Below, in pieces: positions 24,729-40,242 of a stretch of 64,000 nucleotides of DNA. The position numbers and the translations under genes are program-made. The DNA is from Micromonospora echinofusca. Its GTDB lineage: Bacteria > Actinomycetota > Actinomycetes > Mycobacteriales > Micromonosporaceae. The number at the start of each line of letters is the position of its first letter. Position 1 is the stretch's first letter. Location of the stretch: NCBI RefSeq assembly GCF_017614955.1, contig NZ_WVUH01000004.1:1-64000 (forward strand). The letters run 5' to 3'. The notes beneath the pieces were generated by a model. The model was not told where the DNA came from and did not search any database. It saw only the letters and a program-made list of their open reading frames with translations.

Positions 24729-25172
24729 ATGTCCCTGGACCCGTCCTTCGTCGGCCGGAGCTACCCGCCGACCGCCCCCTACCTGGTGGGCCGCGAAAAG
24801 ATCCGTGAGTTCGCCACGGCGATCGGCGCGACCGACCCGGCGTACCACGACCCCGAGGTCGCCCGCAGCCTCGGCCACCCCGATGTGGTCGCCCCGCCGA
24901 CCTTCCCGGTGGTGATCACCATGGCCGCCAGCGAGCAGATCATCAACGACCCCGAGCTGGGCGTGGACTACAGCCGCGTGGTGCACGGCGACCAGCGGTT
25001 CGCCTACACCCGCCCGGTGACCGCCGGTGACGAACTGGTCTGCGTCAACACGGTGGAGGACATCGCCTCCCGGGGCGGGCACGACTTCCTGACCATCCGC
25101 ACCGACGTGACGGCCGCCGGCTCCCCGGTGGTCACCGCCTGGTCCAAGCTCGTCGTACGCGGGGAGGGCTGA
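24729..25172 (+). CDS. MaoC-like (R)-hydratase subunit, HadA/HadC type (FAS1-like dehydratase fold)
   Basis: 147 residues of the non-catalytic hot-dog type: N-terminal G-R-x-Y-P-P-T-A-P-Y-x-V-G-R-E-K-I-R-E-F-A-x-A-I-G, Y-H-D-P, A-P-P-T-F-P-V-V, V-V-H-G-D-Q-R-F-x-Y-x-R-P-V-x-A-G-D. It lacks the hydratase D-x-x-P-x-H motif and so should pair with the next gene to form a heterodimeric 3-hydroxyacyl dehydratase. In Mycobacterium, hadA-hadB-hadC lie at the same place, between rpmG2 and tRNA-Trp. The physiological acyl substrate here is unknown, since Micromonosporaceae make no mycolates. Confidence 0.85.
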   Translation: MSLDPSFVGRSYPPTAPYLVGREKIREFATAIGATDPAYHDPEVARSLGHPDVVAPPTFPVVITMAASEQIINDPELGVDYSRVVHGDQRFAYTRPVTAGDELVCVNTVEDIASRGGHDFLTIRTDVTAAGSPVVTAWSKLVVRGEG

Positions 25173-25173
25173 G

Positions 25174-25563
25174 ATGGATCTGCCGGTCAAGACGTTCCGG
25201 GTGACCCGGGCTGACCTGGTCCGCTACGCCGGTGCGTCCGGCGACTTCAACCCCATCCACTGGAGCGACCGGGTCGCCACCGGGGTGGGCCTGCCGGGCG
25301 TCATCGCCCACGGGATGTTCACCATGGCCCTGGTGGGCCGCGCCGTCACCGAGTGGGCCGGCGCCCCGGACGCGGTGGTGGAGTACGGCGTCCGGTTCAC
25401 CCGCCCGGTGGTGGTGCCGGACGACGACACGGGTACCGAGATCGAGGTACGGGCCACCGCCCGGGAGGCGGGGGAGGGCCTGACCCGGCTCGACGTGACC
25501 GCCACCTGCGCGGGGGAGAAGGTGCTGTCACAGGCCCGGGCGATCGTCCGCACACCCTCCTGA
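25174..25563 (+). CDS. MaoC-like (R)-hydratase catalytic subunit, HadB type
   Basis: 129 residues with hydratase motif 2: Y-A-G-A-S-G-D-F-N-P-I-H, providing the catalytic Asp and His, then G-V-I-A-H-G-M-F-T-M-A, V-x-F-T-R-P-V-V-V-P-D-D. It starts 1 bp after the hadA-like stop, so the two are co-translated and probably form a dimer that dehydrates 3-hydroxyacyl thioesters in a FAS-II-like step. The orthologous position next to tRNA-Trp and secE is shared with Mycobacterium hadB. Confidence 0.87.
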   Translation: MDLPVKTFRVTRADLVRYAGASGDFNPIHWSDRVATGVGLPGVIAHGMFTMALVGRAVTEWAGAPDAVVEYGVRFTRPVVVPDDDTGTEIEVRATAREAGEGLTRLDVTATCAGEKVLSQARAIVRTPS

Positions 25564-25638
25564 ACGGTGGTCGGGCCGGTGCCGGCGCGCTACCGGACCG
25601 GCCCTGACCTGCGTCCCGAACGCGAATGGCGGTACCGG

Positions 25639-25668
25639 TTGGGAAAGTCGGCCGGCTACCCGTACACT
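25639..25668 (+). promoter_or_regulatory. promoter of tRNA-Trp (and probably secE-nusG)
   Basis: TTGGGA at 25639-25644 and TACACT at 25663-25668 with an 18-bp spacer; the tRNA begins 66 bp downstream. The TACACT block also occurs before rpoB and infA. Confidence 0.6.
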
Positions 25669-25733
25669 GGTCCGCCGTGGGGCAAGTGACCCCTGTCCAG
25701 GCATTCGTCGGGTCAGGGTGAGCGTTGCCGCAC

Positions 25734-25806
<73 letters not shown>

Positions 25807-26020
25807 CGCCTCAGGCCCGACCGTTCCCGGGGGTCGACGTCACCGTCAGGTGGCGTGGGTCCCGTGGTGGTGGTACCGGCGGGGTCGCTCCGAGGCATCG
25901 GGGCTCCCGCCGCATCCGCCGGCCGCGGCCCGCCCGCGGAGCGGCTTGGCCCGGCCGGCGCTACCGCGCCGCGCGTACCCCATCCCGGTGCGTGACCCAT
26001 CACCCGCGACGGAGGGCGAA

Positions 26021-26407
26021 GTGGCCGAGAGCAATCGGCGCGGCGAGGACGCTGCGGACGACCGCCTCGATGACGAGGTCGTCGCCGACGAGGCGGACGC
26101 CGCCGAAGCGGATGAGCCGGTCTCGCGCGGTGGCACCGCCACCCGTTCCCGGAAGCGGGCGGATGAGGCGGACAGCAAGCCCAAGGCCCGGTCGGAGACC
26201 GACCGGGTGGGTTTCTTCGGCCGGATCGCCCGGTTCTTCCGCGAGGTAGTGGCCGAGCTGCGTAAGGTCATCTGGCCGACCCGCAAGGAGTTGCTGACCT
26301 ACACCGCCGTCGTCGTCACGTTCGTCGCGGTGGTCACCGCGCTCGTCGTCGGACTCGACTTCGTGTTCGCCAAGGGCGCGCTGTGGGTGTTCGGTAACTC
26401 CAGCTGA
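26021..26407 (+). CDS. secE: preprotein translocase subunit SecE
   Basis: Essential small subunit of the SecYEG channel. 128 residues. The first ~65 are an acidic then basic disordered extension, common in actinobacteria. The conserved core is F-F-R-E-V-V-A-E-L-R-K-V-I-W-P-T-R-K-E-L followed by one membrane helix (V-V-V-T-F-V-A-V-V-T-A-L-V-V-G). GTG 26021 is chosen because GGAGGG is just upstream and the frame before it covers tRNA-Trp. nusG follows after 30 bp. Confidence 0.95.
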   Translation: MAESNRRGEDAADDRLDDEVVADEADAAEADEPVSRGGTATRSRKRADEADSKPKARSETDRVGFFGRIARFFREVVAELRKVIWPTRKELLTYTAVVVTFVAVVTALVVGLDFVFAKGALWVFGNSS

Positions 26408-26437
26408 CTAAAGCGACAGTGACGGAAGTGAGCGAGC

Positions 26438-27154
26438 GTGCCTGAGTACGACGAGACCGCCGAACCCATGGACGAGCAGTCCGCGGTGGCGACGGCGGCC
26501 GGTGACGAGTCGGTCGAGGCCGCCAGCGAACCGGAATTCGCGACCACCGAGCCGGAGCCGGAGTACGACCCGGTCGCCGAGTTGCGGCAGAAGCTGCGTT
26601 ACGCCCCGGGTGACTGGTACGTGGTGCACTCCTACGCCGGTTACGAGAACAAGGTCAAGACCAACCTCGAAACCAGGATCACCAGCCTCGACATGGAAGA
26701 GTTCATCTACCAGGTCGAGGTGCCGACCCGGGAAGAGGTCGAGGTCAAGAACGGCAAGCGCCTCCAGGTCCAGAACAAGGTCTTCCCCGGCTACATCCTG
26801 GTCCGGATGGAGCTGACCGCGGAGTCCTACTCCTGCGTGCGGAACACCCCGGGGGTCACCGGCTTCGTCGGGGCGACCGACCGGGCCGACCGCCCGGCAC
26901 CGCTGTCGCTCGACGAGGTGCTGAAGTGGCTGGCGCCGGCGGTGGAGACCGAGACCAAGAAGGCCAAGCCCGAGGTCAAGGTGCTCGACTTCGAGGTCGG
27001 CGACTCGGTCACGGTGACCGATGGCGCCTTCGCCTCGCTGCCGGCGACGATCAGCGAGATCAACGCCGACCAGCAGAAACTGAAGGTACTGGTGTCGATC
27101 TTCGGTCGGGAGACGCCGGTCGAGCTGAACTTCAACCAGGTCGCCAAGATCTAG
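26438..27154 (+). CDS. nusG: transcription termination/antitermination factor NusG
   Basis: 238 residues: an acidic N-terminal extension (about 60), the NGN domain ([15 protein letters not shown] ... P-G-Y-I-L-V-R-M ... [11 protein letters not shown]), then the KOW domain near the end ([13 protein letters not shown] ... [14 protein letters not shown]). It binds RNA polymerase beta' and modulates pausing. GTG start. It precedes the L11/L1 operon. Confidence 0.97.
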   Translation: MPEYDETAEPMDEQSAVATAAGDESVEAASEPEFATTEPEPEYDPVAELRQKLRYAPGDWYVVHSYAGYENKVKTNLETRITSLDMEEFIYQVEVPTREEVEVKNGKRLQVQNKVFPGYILVRMELTAESYSCVRNTPGVTGFVGATDRADRPAPLSLDEVLKWLAPAVETETKKAKPEVKVLDFEVGDSVTVTDGAFASLPATISEINADQQKLKVLVSIFGRETPVELNFNQVAKI

Positions 27155-27225
27155 CTTCGGGTGCCGCGGGGTGGTCGACGTACCGCTCCGCGGCCTTACT
27201 CGTTGCGCCGCGACCTCGTCGGAGA

Positions 27226-27250
27226 GCAGGGCAGAGCCCTGCGCTACCCT
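27226..27250 (+). promoter_or_regulatory. hairpin and -10-like box between nusG and rplK
   Basis: GCAGGGC-aga-GCCCTGC (27226-27242) is a perfect 7-bp hairpin, followed by TACCCT (27245-27250). It may be a weak terminator for nusG, an operator, or part of an rplK promoter. No clear -35 is visible. Confidence 0.35.
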
Positions 27251-27342
27251 AGAACGTCGCCGCCGTGGGCCGTGCTGGCCGTGTGCGCCCCGCTGGCGGA
27301 GTCAGGTGCACCATTCCCAGTTCCAAGCCCCAGGAAGTAGAC

Positions 27343-27777
27343 ATGCCTCCGAAGAAGAAGAAGCTCGTCAAGACTTTCACGCTTCAGCTCCCGGCGGGCC
27401 AGGCCACCCCGGCGCCGCCGGTCGGTCCGGCGCTCGGTCAGCACGGCGTGAACATCATGGAGTTCTGCAAGTCGTACAACGCGCAGACCGAGTCGCAGCG
27501 CGGTGACATCGTCCCCGCCGAGATCAGCGTGTACGAGGACCGGACCTTCAGCTTCGTGCTGAAGACCCCGCCGGCCGCCCGGCTGCTGATCAAGGCTGCC
27601 GGCGTGCAGAAGGGCTCCGGCGTGCCGCACAAGGAGAAGGTCGGCTCGGTCAGCCGCGCCCAGCTGCGCGAGATCGCCGAGAAGAAGATGTCCGACCTCA
27701 ACGCGAACGACCTCGACCACGCCGAGCGGATCATCGCGGGTACCGCCCGCTCCATGGGCATCACCGTCAACGACTAG
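27343..27777 (+). CDS. rplK: 50S ribosomal protein L11
   Basis: 144 residues that bind the GTPase-associated centre of 23S rRNA and stimulate factor GTPases and RelA. The signature is the N-terminal [21 protein letters not shown] and the RNA-binding C-terminal domain ending [13 protein letters not shown] 27343 is preceded by AGGAAG. The Pro-rich stretch that is the thiostrepton contact in this family is unaltered. Confidence 0.98.
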   Translation: MPPKKKKLVKTFTLQLPAGQATPAPPVGPALGQHGVNIMEFCKSYNAQTESQRGDIVPAEISVYEDRTFSFVLKTPPAARLLIKAAGVQKGSGVPHKEKVGSVSRAQLREIAEKKMSDLNANDLDHAERIIAGTARSMGITVND

Positions 27778-27856
27778 TCTCGCCCCACCCGAGTTCAGGA
27801 TCGTGGGAGGGTACGCGTCGTCCGCGGCCCGCCAGTAACCACAGGAGTAACCAGAC

Positions 27857-28573
27857 ATGCAGCGCAGCAAGGGCTACCGCAAGGCCGCCGAGGTCATCGA
27901 CCGGACCAAGCTCTACACCCCGGCCGAGGCGGTCAAGCTCGCCAAGGAGACCACCAACGTCAAGTTCGACGCCACGGTCGAGGTCGCCATGCGCCTCGGC
28001 GTCGACCCCCGCAAGGCGGACCAGATGGTCCGTGGCACGGTCAACCTGCCGCACGGCACCGGTAAGACCGCCCGCGTGATCGTTTTCGCCGCCGGCGCCA
28101 AGGCCGAGGAGGCCGTGGCCGCGGGTGCGGACGAGGTGGGTACCGACGAACTCGTCGCCCGGATCCAGGAGGGGTGGCTGGACTTCGACGCGGCCATCGC
28201 CACGCCGGACCAGATGGCCAAGATCGGTCGGATCGCGCGGATCCTGGGCCCGCGCGGTCTCATGCCGAACCCGAAGACCGGCACGGTGACCATGGACGTC
28301 GCCAAGGCGGTCGCGGACATCAAGGGCGGCAAGATCACCTTCCGGGTGGACAAGCACTCGAACCTGCACCTGATCATCGGCAAGGCCTCGTTCTCGGAGA
28401 CCCAGCTGATCGACAACTACGCGGCGGTGCTGGACGAGGTGCTGCGGGCCAAGCCGTCCGCAGCCAAGGGCAAGTACCTCAAGAAGGTCACCCTGACCAC
28501 GACGATGGGCCCGGGTGTCCCGGTCGACCCCAACATCGTGAAGAAGCTCCAGGAGAGCGCGGCCGAGGCCTGA
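27857..28573 (+). CDS. rplA: 50S ribosomal protein L1
   Basis: 238 residues of the L1-stalk protein. It has the two-domain pattern with [15 protein letters not shown] at the hinge and I-G-K-A-S-F-S near the end. In E. coli L1 represses its own L11-L1 operon; whether that holds here cannot be seen. It follows rplK by 79 bp, and a strong hairpin follows it. Confidence 0.98.
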   Translation: MQRSKGYRKAAEVIDRTKLYTPAEAVKLAKETTNVKFDATVEVAMRLGVDPRKADQMVRGTVNLPHGTGKTARVIVFAAGAKAEEAVAAGADEVGTDELVARIQEGWLDFDAAIATPDQMAKIGRIARILGPRGLMPNPKTGTVTMDVAKAVADIKGGKITFRVDKHSNLHLIIGKASFSETQLIDNYAAVLDEVLRAKPSAAKGKYLKKVTLTTTMGPGVPVDPNIVKKLQESAAEA

Positions 28574-28589
28574 TCTCCGGGACCCGTCG

Positions 28590-28632
28590 ACCGGGGCGTC
28601 GCCACCGCTGGTGGTGACGCCCCGGTTGTCGT
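28590..28632 (+). terminator. terminator of the rplK-rplA operon
   Basis: 17-bp stem with one G-U pair: 28590-28606 with 28610-28626 and a 3-nt loop, followed by TGTCGTT. It starts 16 bp after the rplA stop. Confidence 0.75.
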
Positions 28633-28809
28633 TCCACGAAGGGCGCAGACCTGTCGCTGCGGGACCGGCGCCGTCCGTGCTACCCGCTGCCGAGCGGGAA
28701 CGCATCGGTCCGGCCAGGTCACCGACCCAGGTATCCGGCCGTGACCGCCACGGACGGGGAGTCCCGGTCGGGCGGTCGGGGTGGAGTGACCGGCGGCACC
28801 GGGGGTGAT

Positions 28810-28839
28810 TTGGTAGGCACCCGACGCGTCGCGTACTCT
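28810..28839 (+). promoter_or_regulatory. promoter of the rplJ-rplL operon
   Basis: TTGGTA (28810-28815) and TACTCT (28834-28839), 18-bp spacer. The -10 and discriminator TACTCTTACC match the tRNA-Thr promoter. It gives a leader of about 250 nt. Confidence 0.65.
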
Positions 28840-28845
28840 TACCGG

Positions 28846-29098
28846 CGAAGTTCCACCCAGAGACCGCTGGTCACCGTGCTCCGGCACGGTCGAAGGTTCC
28901 GTCGTGACGGGCGACCCGCGTAGGGCGGCAAGCGAAAACCGGTTCGTGCTGTGGTCCGCCGACCACTGCTGCGCGTCGACTCTCGCCCCGTGCGCCCTGC
29001 GCCGGGGCTTTTCTCGTTGCGGTGTTCCTTTGTTACCGACCTCTCCAGCAGCAGCGCTGGCGAAGGTAACCAGCCTGGAGCAACGAGAGAGGAGGGAC
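28846..29098 (+). promoter_or_regulatory. rplJ (L10) mRNA leader, probable autoregulatory leader
   Basis: A long untranslated leader before rplJ, as in many bacteria where the L10-L12 complex binds its own mRNA. It contains several hairpins, including one with a T-run (28985-29012), and a CTCGTTGCGG...CAACGAGAG complementary pair (about 29013-29086) that could bring the start region into a long-range stem. The binding by L10 is known for the family; here it is inferred from position. Confidence 0.5.
28985..29012 (+). terminator. attenuator-type terminator inside the rplJ leader
   Basis: GCCCC(G) at 28985-28990 pairs with (C)GGGGC at 29003-29008, directly followed by TTTT at 29009-29012. Being between promoter and gene, it could serve as a conditional terminator. 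Confidence 0.5.
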
Positions 29099-29644
29099 AT
29101 GGCGGACAAGCCGATTCGGGCCGACAAGGCCACGGCCGTTGCCGAACTCACCGAGCACTTCCGGAGCTCGGGCGCCACCGTGCTGACCGAGTACCGCGGC
29201 CTGACGGTCGCCCAGCTGACCCAGCTGCGGCGCTCGCTCGGTAAGGAGACCACCTACACGGTCGCCAAGAACACGCTGGCCAAGCGGGCCGCAACGGACG
29301 CTGGCATCGACGGCCTCGACGCGCTGTTCACCGGTCCTACCGCGCTGACCTTCGTTTCGGGCGACGTCGTCGAGGCGGCGAAGGGCCTTCGCGACTTTGC
29401 GAAGGCCAACCCGAAGCTCGTCATCAAGGGCGGGGTCTTCGAGGGCAAGACGATCTCCGCGGCTGAAGTCACGAAGCTCGCCGACCTCGAGTCCCGTGAG
29501 GTCCTGCTGGCCAAGCTGGCCGGCGCGATGAAGGCCAACCTGAGCAAGGCCGCGGCCCTGTTCCAGGCGCCGCTGTCGAAGACCGCCCGTCTGGCGGCTG
29601 CACTGCAGGAAAAGCGCGAGAAGGAGGGCGCCGAGCAGGCCTGA
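29099..29644 (+). CDS. rplJ: 50S ribosomal protein L10
   Basis: Base of the L12 stalk, binds 23S rRNA and carries L12 dimers on its C-terminal helix. 181 residues; [11 protein letters not shown]-x-x-[19 protein letters not shown], and the L12-binding helix near the end (A-A-A-L-Q-E-K-R-E). ATG 29099 follows GGAGGGAC. rplL begins 56 bp downstream. Confidence 0.98.
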   Translation: MADKPIRADKATAVAELTEHFRSSGATVLTEYRGLTVAQLTQLRRSLGKETTYTVAKNTLAKRAATDAGIDGLDALFTGPTALTFVSGDVVEAAKGLRDFAKANPKLVIKGGVFEGKTISAAEVTKLADLESREVLLAKLAGAMKANLSKAAALFQAPLSKTARLAAALQEKREKEGAEQA

Positions 29645-29700
29645 CGGCCTTCCCGGCGTACCAGTTCATACTTCCGAAGTTTTAGGAAAGGACGCCAGAC

Positions 29701-30090
29701 ATGGCGAAGCTCAGCACCGAAGAGCTGCTCGACGCGTTCAAGGAGATGACGCTGATCGAGCTCTCGGAGTTCGTGAAGCAGTTCGAGGACACCTTCGAGG
29801 TCACCGCCGCCGCTCCGGCCGCGATGATGATGGCCGCCCCGGGCGCCGGCGCTGCGGCTGCCGAGGCCGAGCCGGAGAAGGACGAGTTCGACGTCGTCCT
29901 CGAGGCTGACGGTGGCAAGAAGATCCAGGTCATCAAGGTCGTGCGTGAGCTGACCGGCCTGGGCCTCAAGGAGGCCAAGGACCTCGTCGAGGCGGCCCCC
30001 AAGGCTGTCCTCGAGAAGGTCAACAAGGAGGCTGCGGACAAGGCCAAGGCCAAGCTCGAGGGCGAAGGCGCCAAGGTCACCCTCAAGTAA
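29701..30090 (+). CDS. rplL: 50S ribosomal protein L7/L12
   Basis: 129 residues of the mobile stalk protein that recruits elongation factors. N-terminal dimerisation helices ([22 protein letters not shown]), an Ala-rich hinge, then the globular domain [33 protein letters not shown] precedes the ATG. Terminated by the hairpin at 30142. Confidence 0.98.
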   Translation: MAKLSTEELLDAFKEMTLIELSEFVKQFEDTFEVTAAAPAAMMMAAPGAGAAAAEAEPEKDEFDVVLEADGGKKIQVIKVVRELTGLGLKEAKDLVEAAPKAVLEKVNKEAADKAKAKLEGEGAKVTLK

Positions 30091-30141
30091 GGTCGAGCTT
30101 CGGCTCCTCTCAGCTCGTGTGAGCTGAGGCACAGCTCAGCG

Positions 30142-30183
30142 AAGCGGGCGGCGATCCGGAATCGGGTCACCGCCCGCTTTGTT
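30142..30183 (+). terminator. terminator after rplL
   Basis: AAGCGGGCGG (30142-30151) pairs with CCGCCCGCTT (30170-30179) and is followed by TGTTCT. A second small hairpin (CAGCTC-gtgt-GAGCTG, about 30110-30125) precedes it. Confidence 0.75.
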
Positions 30184-30492
30184 CTGACTACGGGCGGCTT
30201 ACCCCTGCTGATCAGGGGTGATGCCGGCGTCGAGCGCCGGAGGAACGTCGCGGCGGCGCGGGGCGGGTGGTCGGAAAGACGGACCAGCCCTTGACGCGGT
30301 GCGATGCGGCAGGCACGCTGACATCTGCAAGACCTTCCGCGCTTGCGACGGCCATGGCCCGGGTAACGACAGCGGCGAAACGCCACTGCCGTCGACACGG
30401 GCGGCCCGATGGGTACGCCGCGTTCTGAGCGTCCCGGGAGAGACCCGATCGGGGTCCCCCGAGGCACGTTCCGCGTCGACCTGCGGGGTGGC
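30184..30492. other. gene-free stretch between rplL terminator and rpoB promoter
   Basis: No gene. Small hairpins near 30199-30218 (ACCCCT...AGGGGT) and 30227-30241 (CCGGCG...CGCCGG), and a TTGACG at about 30291 without a good -10. Confidence 0.5.
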
Positions 30493-30521
30493 TGGACAGC
30501 GGTTAGCCTTTCGGCTACACT
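30493..30521 (+). promoter_or_regulatory. promoter of rpoB-rpoC
   Basis: TGGACA at 30493-30498 and TACACT at 30516-30521 with a 17-bp spacer; it gives a leader of about 120 nt. With the terminator after rplL, this suggests rpoBC is transcribed separately from rplJL. Confidence 0.65.
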
Positions 30522-30646
30522 GCTAGTTTGCGCTGCCTTCCGGCTTTTTGCCTGCTCGGAATGTCCGATTCCGGAGATTTGAGCGGGGTCATCGGGATGC
30601 ACGCGTAACAGCCGTTCTGCAGCACCGGTCCTCGGAAGGACGCATC

Positions 30647-34078
<3,432 letters not shown>

Positions 34079-34084
34079 GGTTGC

Positions 34085-34155
34085 GGGTTGGGGGCCGGGT
34101 GACCGCCCGGCGCGGTCACGCTTGATCCCCTCGCCGGTCACCCGGCCCCCGACCC
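34085..34155 (+). other. 20-bp inverted repeat between rpoB and rpoC
   Basis: 34085-34104 pairs with 34136-34155 with a single G-U wobble; the loop is about 31 nt. No T-run follows. It could be a processing site or partial attenuator balancing beta and beta' synthesis. Confidence 0.6.
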
Positions 34156-34201
34156 CACTCAGTAGCTAGCAATACAGACGACGACATAGGGGACACTTAA
34201 C

Positions 34202-38089
<3,888 letters not shown>

Positions 38090-38100
38090 TCAGCAGCGCC

Positions 38101-38155
38101 GACGGGCGCCCCGGGTGTCGATCCGCTCGACACCCGGGGCGCCCGTCGCCTTTGT
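38101..38155 (+). terminator. terminator of rpoB-rpoC
   Basis: Perfect 21-bp stem (38101-38121 with 38127-38147), 5-nt loop TCCGC, then GCCTTTGT. It begins 11 bp after the rpoC stop; its tail runs into the -10 box of the next gene. Confidence 0.85.
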
Positions 38156-38160
38156 AGGCT
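38155..38160 (+). promoter_or_regulatory. -10 box of a leaderless promoter
   Basis: TAGGCT, 6 nt before the GTG at 38167, with no ribosome-binding site between. Third example of this arrangement in the window. Confidence 0.45.
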
Positions 38161-38166
38161 TACCCG

Positions 38167-38529
38167 GTGCAGATGATGCCGCTGGTGCCGCCCGGTTCGC
38201 CCCTGCGGGACCCGCTGGACCCGGATCCGGTCCGTTCCACCAAGGCGCGGGCCGTGTTCGCCCTCGGTCTGGTGGCGGCACTGACCGGGCTCTTCGTCGC
38301 AGGGCTGGTACCGGCGACGGTCGGGCTCTGGCTGGCCCGGCAGGCGCGCCGTGAGGCGTACGCGTCGGGGGGTTTCCTCACCGGGGCGGCCTGGCTGCGG
38401 CGCGGTGAGCGGCTGGCCTGGACGGGCGTCACGCTGGCCGCCACCACGGTGGTGGCGGCACTGGTGGTCGGTCTGCTGCGGTACGTCGGCACACCGGTCG
38501 GTCAGGACTTCGCGCCCACGGTCGACTAG
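38167..38529 (+). CDS. small two-helix membrane protein, unknown
   Basis: 120 residues with two membrane helices (A-R-A-V-F-A-L-G-L-V-A-A-L-T-G-L-F-V-A-G-L and W-T-G-V-T-L-A-A-T-T-V-V-A-A-L-V-V-G) joined by a basic loop, A-R-Q-A-R-R-E-A-Y-A-S-G-G. The arrangement recalls DUF4190-like proteins, but the match is by pattern only. GTG start placed by the upstream TAGGCT box. Codon use is typical of the genome. Confidence 0.7.
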   Translation: MQMMPLVPPGSPLRDPLDPDPVRSTKARAVFALGLVAALTGLFVAGLVPATVGLWLARQARREAYASGGFLTGAAWLRRGERLAWTGVTLAATTVVAALVVGLLRYVGTPVGQDFAPTVD

Positions 38530-38627
38530 CTCACCGTCGGTGCGGCTGGGCGTGCCCGGCGGCGGTAGCCTGGCCTGAGATCCGTTGCGTCACCGTGGCG
38601 GGGATCCGTGCTCTCAGAGGGGATGTC

Positions 38628-39359
38628 GTGGCGGAAGAGGTCCGGGCGGCCGATGGTGCCCAGGAGACGCCGCAGGCGTCCGGTCCGGCCGGAGACGCGC
38701 CCAGCGAGTGGGCGAGGCCGGCTCCTGCCGGAGCAGCTTCCCCGCCGGAGGCGGCACAGGCGCCCGCCCTGCCGCAGGAGGCTGCCGTGCCCCAATCGCC
38801 CTCAGCGCCACAGGCGCCCTCAGCGCCACAAGTGGCCGCTGTGCCGCACGAACATGTCTTTGCCCATGGGCCAGGCGCTCCCGCCGGGCCCGGTGTGCCG
38901 CAGGCAGCCGGGTTCCGGGGACCGGTGGCGGCGCCACCTCCACCACCCCGGGATGCCCGGCCGGCCCCGGGCCGGGTGACGCCGGTCGAGGGCACGCCCT
39001 TCGGCCTGGTGCAGCTGGAGGTTGCGCCGGTGACCTCGGGTCTGGCGATCGGGGCGCTCGTCGCCGGCGTGGTCTCGATCCTGGTGGCCCTGCTGGTGGG
39101 GTGTTTCGGCCTGCTGGGCGCCCAGGACGGCTGGGGCGCCTGGGCGGGGGGAGCCTTCGCTCTGCTCGGCGTCCTGGCCGGGCTGGCCGGCATGGTGTCC
39201 GGCCTGCTGGGGCGCCGGCAGACCCGTCGGGCCGCGGCCCCGCCGGCGGTGCGGTTCACCGGGCGCGGTCTCGCCATCGCCGGTATCGTCTGTGGCGCGG
39301 TGGGGCTGGTGCTCACCGTGCTCAGTCTCGGACTCGCCCTTCTGCTCCAGATCGGCTGA
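38628..39359 (+). CDS. Pro/Ala-rich membrane protein, DUF4190-like C-terminus
   Basis: 243 residues from GTG 38628 (AGAGGGG 4-7 nt upstream; another GTG at 38595 would add 11 residues). The first ~130 residues are low-complexity Pro/Ala/Gln, with near-repeats of S-A-P-Q-A-P. Three hydrophobic helices follow (S-G-L-A-I-G-A-L-V-A-G-V-V-S-I-L-V-A-L-L-V-G; A-F-A-L-L-G-V-L-A-G-L-A-G-M-V; G-L-A-I-A-G-I-V-C-G-A-V-G-L-V-L). The helix pairs and G-R-G-L-A-I-A-G-I motif fit DUF4190-type proteins of unknown role. It may be related to the preceding small membrane protein. Confidence 0.72.
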   Translation: MAEEVRAADGAQETPQASGPAGDAPSEWARPAPAGAASPPEAAQAPALPQEAAVPQSPSAPQAPSAPQVAAVPHEHVFAHGPGAPAGPGVPQAAGFRGPVAAPPPPPRDARPAPGRVTPVEGTPFGLVQLEVAPVTSGLAIGALVAGVVSILVALLVGCFGLLGAQDGWGAWAGGAFALLGVLAGLAGMVSGLLGRRQTRRAAAPPAVRFTGRGLAIAGIVCGAVGLVLTVLSLGLALLLQIG

Positions 39360-39536
39360 CCTCCGCCGGTTACCGGGGTAGCTGTCGGCTTACCCGGGGC
39401 CGCCGGCCGGGGGCCCCGGTCGGGCGTTACAATGGGCTACTGGAGTTGCTCATCATCGACGTGCGGGTTCATCGCTGGGCGATCGGCACGGGAAAATCCG
39501 ACGGGGGAGCCGGTCGGCTTTTCCCACCACCCCGTT
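39360..39536. other. intergenic sequence upstream of the str promoter
   Basis: No gene. GC-rich inverted pieces around 39374-39425 (GGTTACCGGGGTA..., GGGGCC...GGCCCC) may terminate the preceding gene. Confidence 0.4.
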
Positions 39537-39565
39537 TTGACCCGCGCGACTGTGGTAGGTACTCT
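39537..39565 (+). promoter_or_regulatory. promoter of the str operon (rpsL)
   Basis: TTGACC (39537-39542) and TACTCT (39560-39565) with a 17-bp spacer, the best sigma-70-type match in the window. The leader is about 295 nt and starts with a perfect hairpin GCCCGGGC-ta-GCCCGGGC near 39575. Confidence 0.75.
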
Positions 39566-39733
39566 TTTCCCTCGTGCCCGGGCTAGCCCGGGCAACTCGT
39601 GCGTGCGCTCGTCGCGGTGTCAGGCGACTGAGGGTTATCACGACAAAGTCGAAGAACAGGGCACGCGGCTCCACGCGCGTGCCGAGAGATAGCCGGTACG
39701 CGGGCGCGAGTCCGAGCCGGAACCGTGACTCGG

Positions 39734-39753
39734 GCGACACGCCCGACCGCGGG
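39734..39753 (+). repeat. 20-nt leader motif shared with rpsJ (copy 1, rpsL leader)
   Basis: GCGACACGCCCGACCGCGGG occurs here and at 44546-44565, each in the untranslated leader of a ribosomal operon. It can form a small hairpin, CGCCCG-accg-CGGGTG. The copy ends 113 nt before the rpsL start. Confidence 0.7.
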
Positions 39754-39866
39754 TGCCGGGACCCCGTCCGGGGGCCCTGGCCGGAATGTAGGAGAGCCGT
39801 CCATGAGGGCGGTTACGGCAGACGGCGCGGCCGCCCATTGGCGGTCGAAGGGAGCGGAGAAACCCG

Positions 39867-40241
39867 GTGCCCACGATCCAGCAGCTGGTCCGAAAGGGCC
39901 GCCAGGCGAAGACGAGTAAGACCAAGACGCCGGCGCTGAAGGGGAGTCCTCAGCGGCGCGGCGTGTGCACGCGTGTGTACACCACCACTCCGAAGAAGCC
40001 GAACTCGGCGCTGCGCAAGGTCGCTCGTGTCAAGCTCAGCAGCCAGATCGAGGTGACGGCGTACATCCCCGGCGTCGGCCACAACCTCCAGGAGCACTCC
40101 ATCGTGCTCGTGCGTGGTGGTCGGGTCAAGGACCTCCCGGGCGTGCGTTACAAGATCGTCCGCGGTTCGCTGGACACCCAGGGTGTCCGCAACCGCAAGC
40201 AGGCGCGCAGCCGTTACGGCGCGAAGAAGGAGAAGAGCTGA
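39867..40241 (+). CDS. rpsL: 30S ribosomal protein S12
   Basis: Decoding-centre protein, 124 residues, GTG start. T-P-K43-K44-P-N-S-A-L-R-K and G-R-V-K88-D-L-P-G-V-R-Y are wild type, so no streptomycin-resistance substitution at K43 or K88. First gene of the str operon, 1 bp before rpsG. Confidence 0.98.
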   Translation: MPTIQQLVRKGRQAKTSKTKTPALKGSPQRRGVCTRVYTTTPKKPNSALRKVARVKLSSQIEVTAYIPGVGHNLQEHSIVLVRGGRVKDLPGVRYKIVRGSLDTQGVRNRKQARSRYGAKKEKS

Positions 40242-40242
40242 C

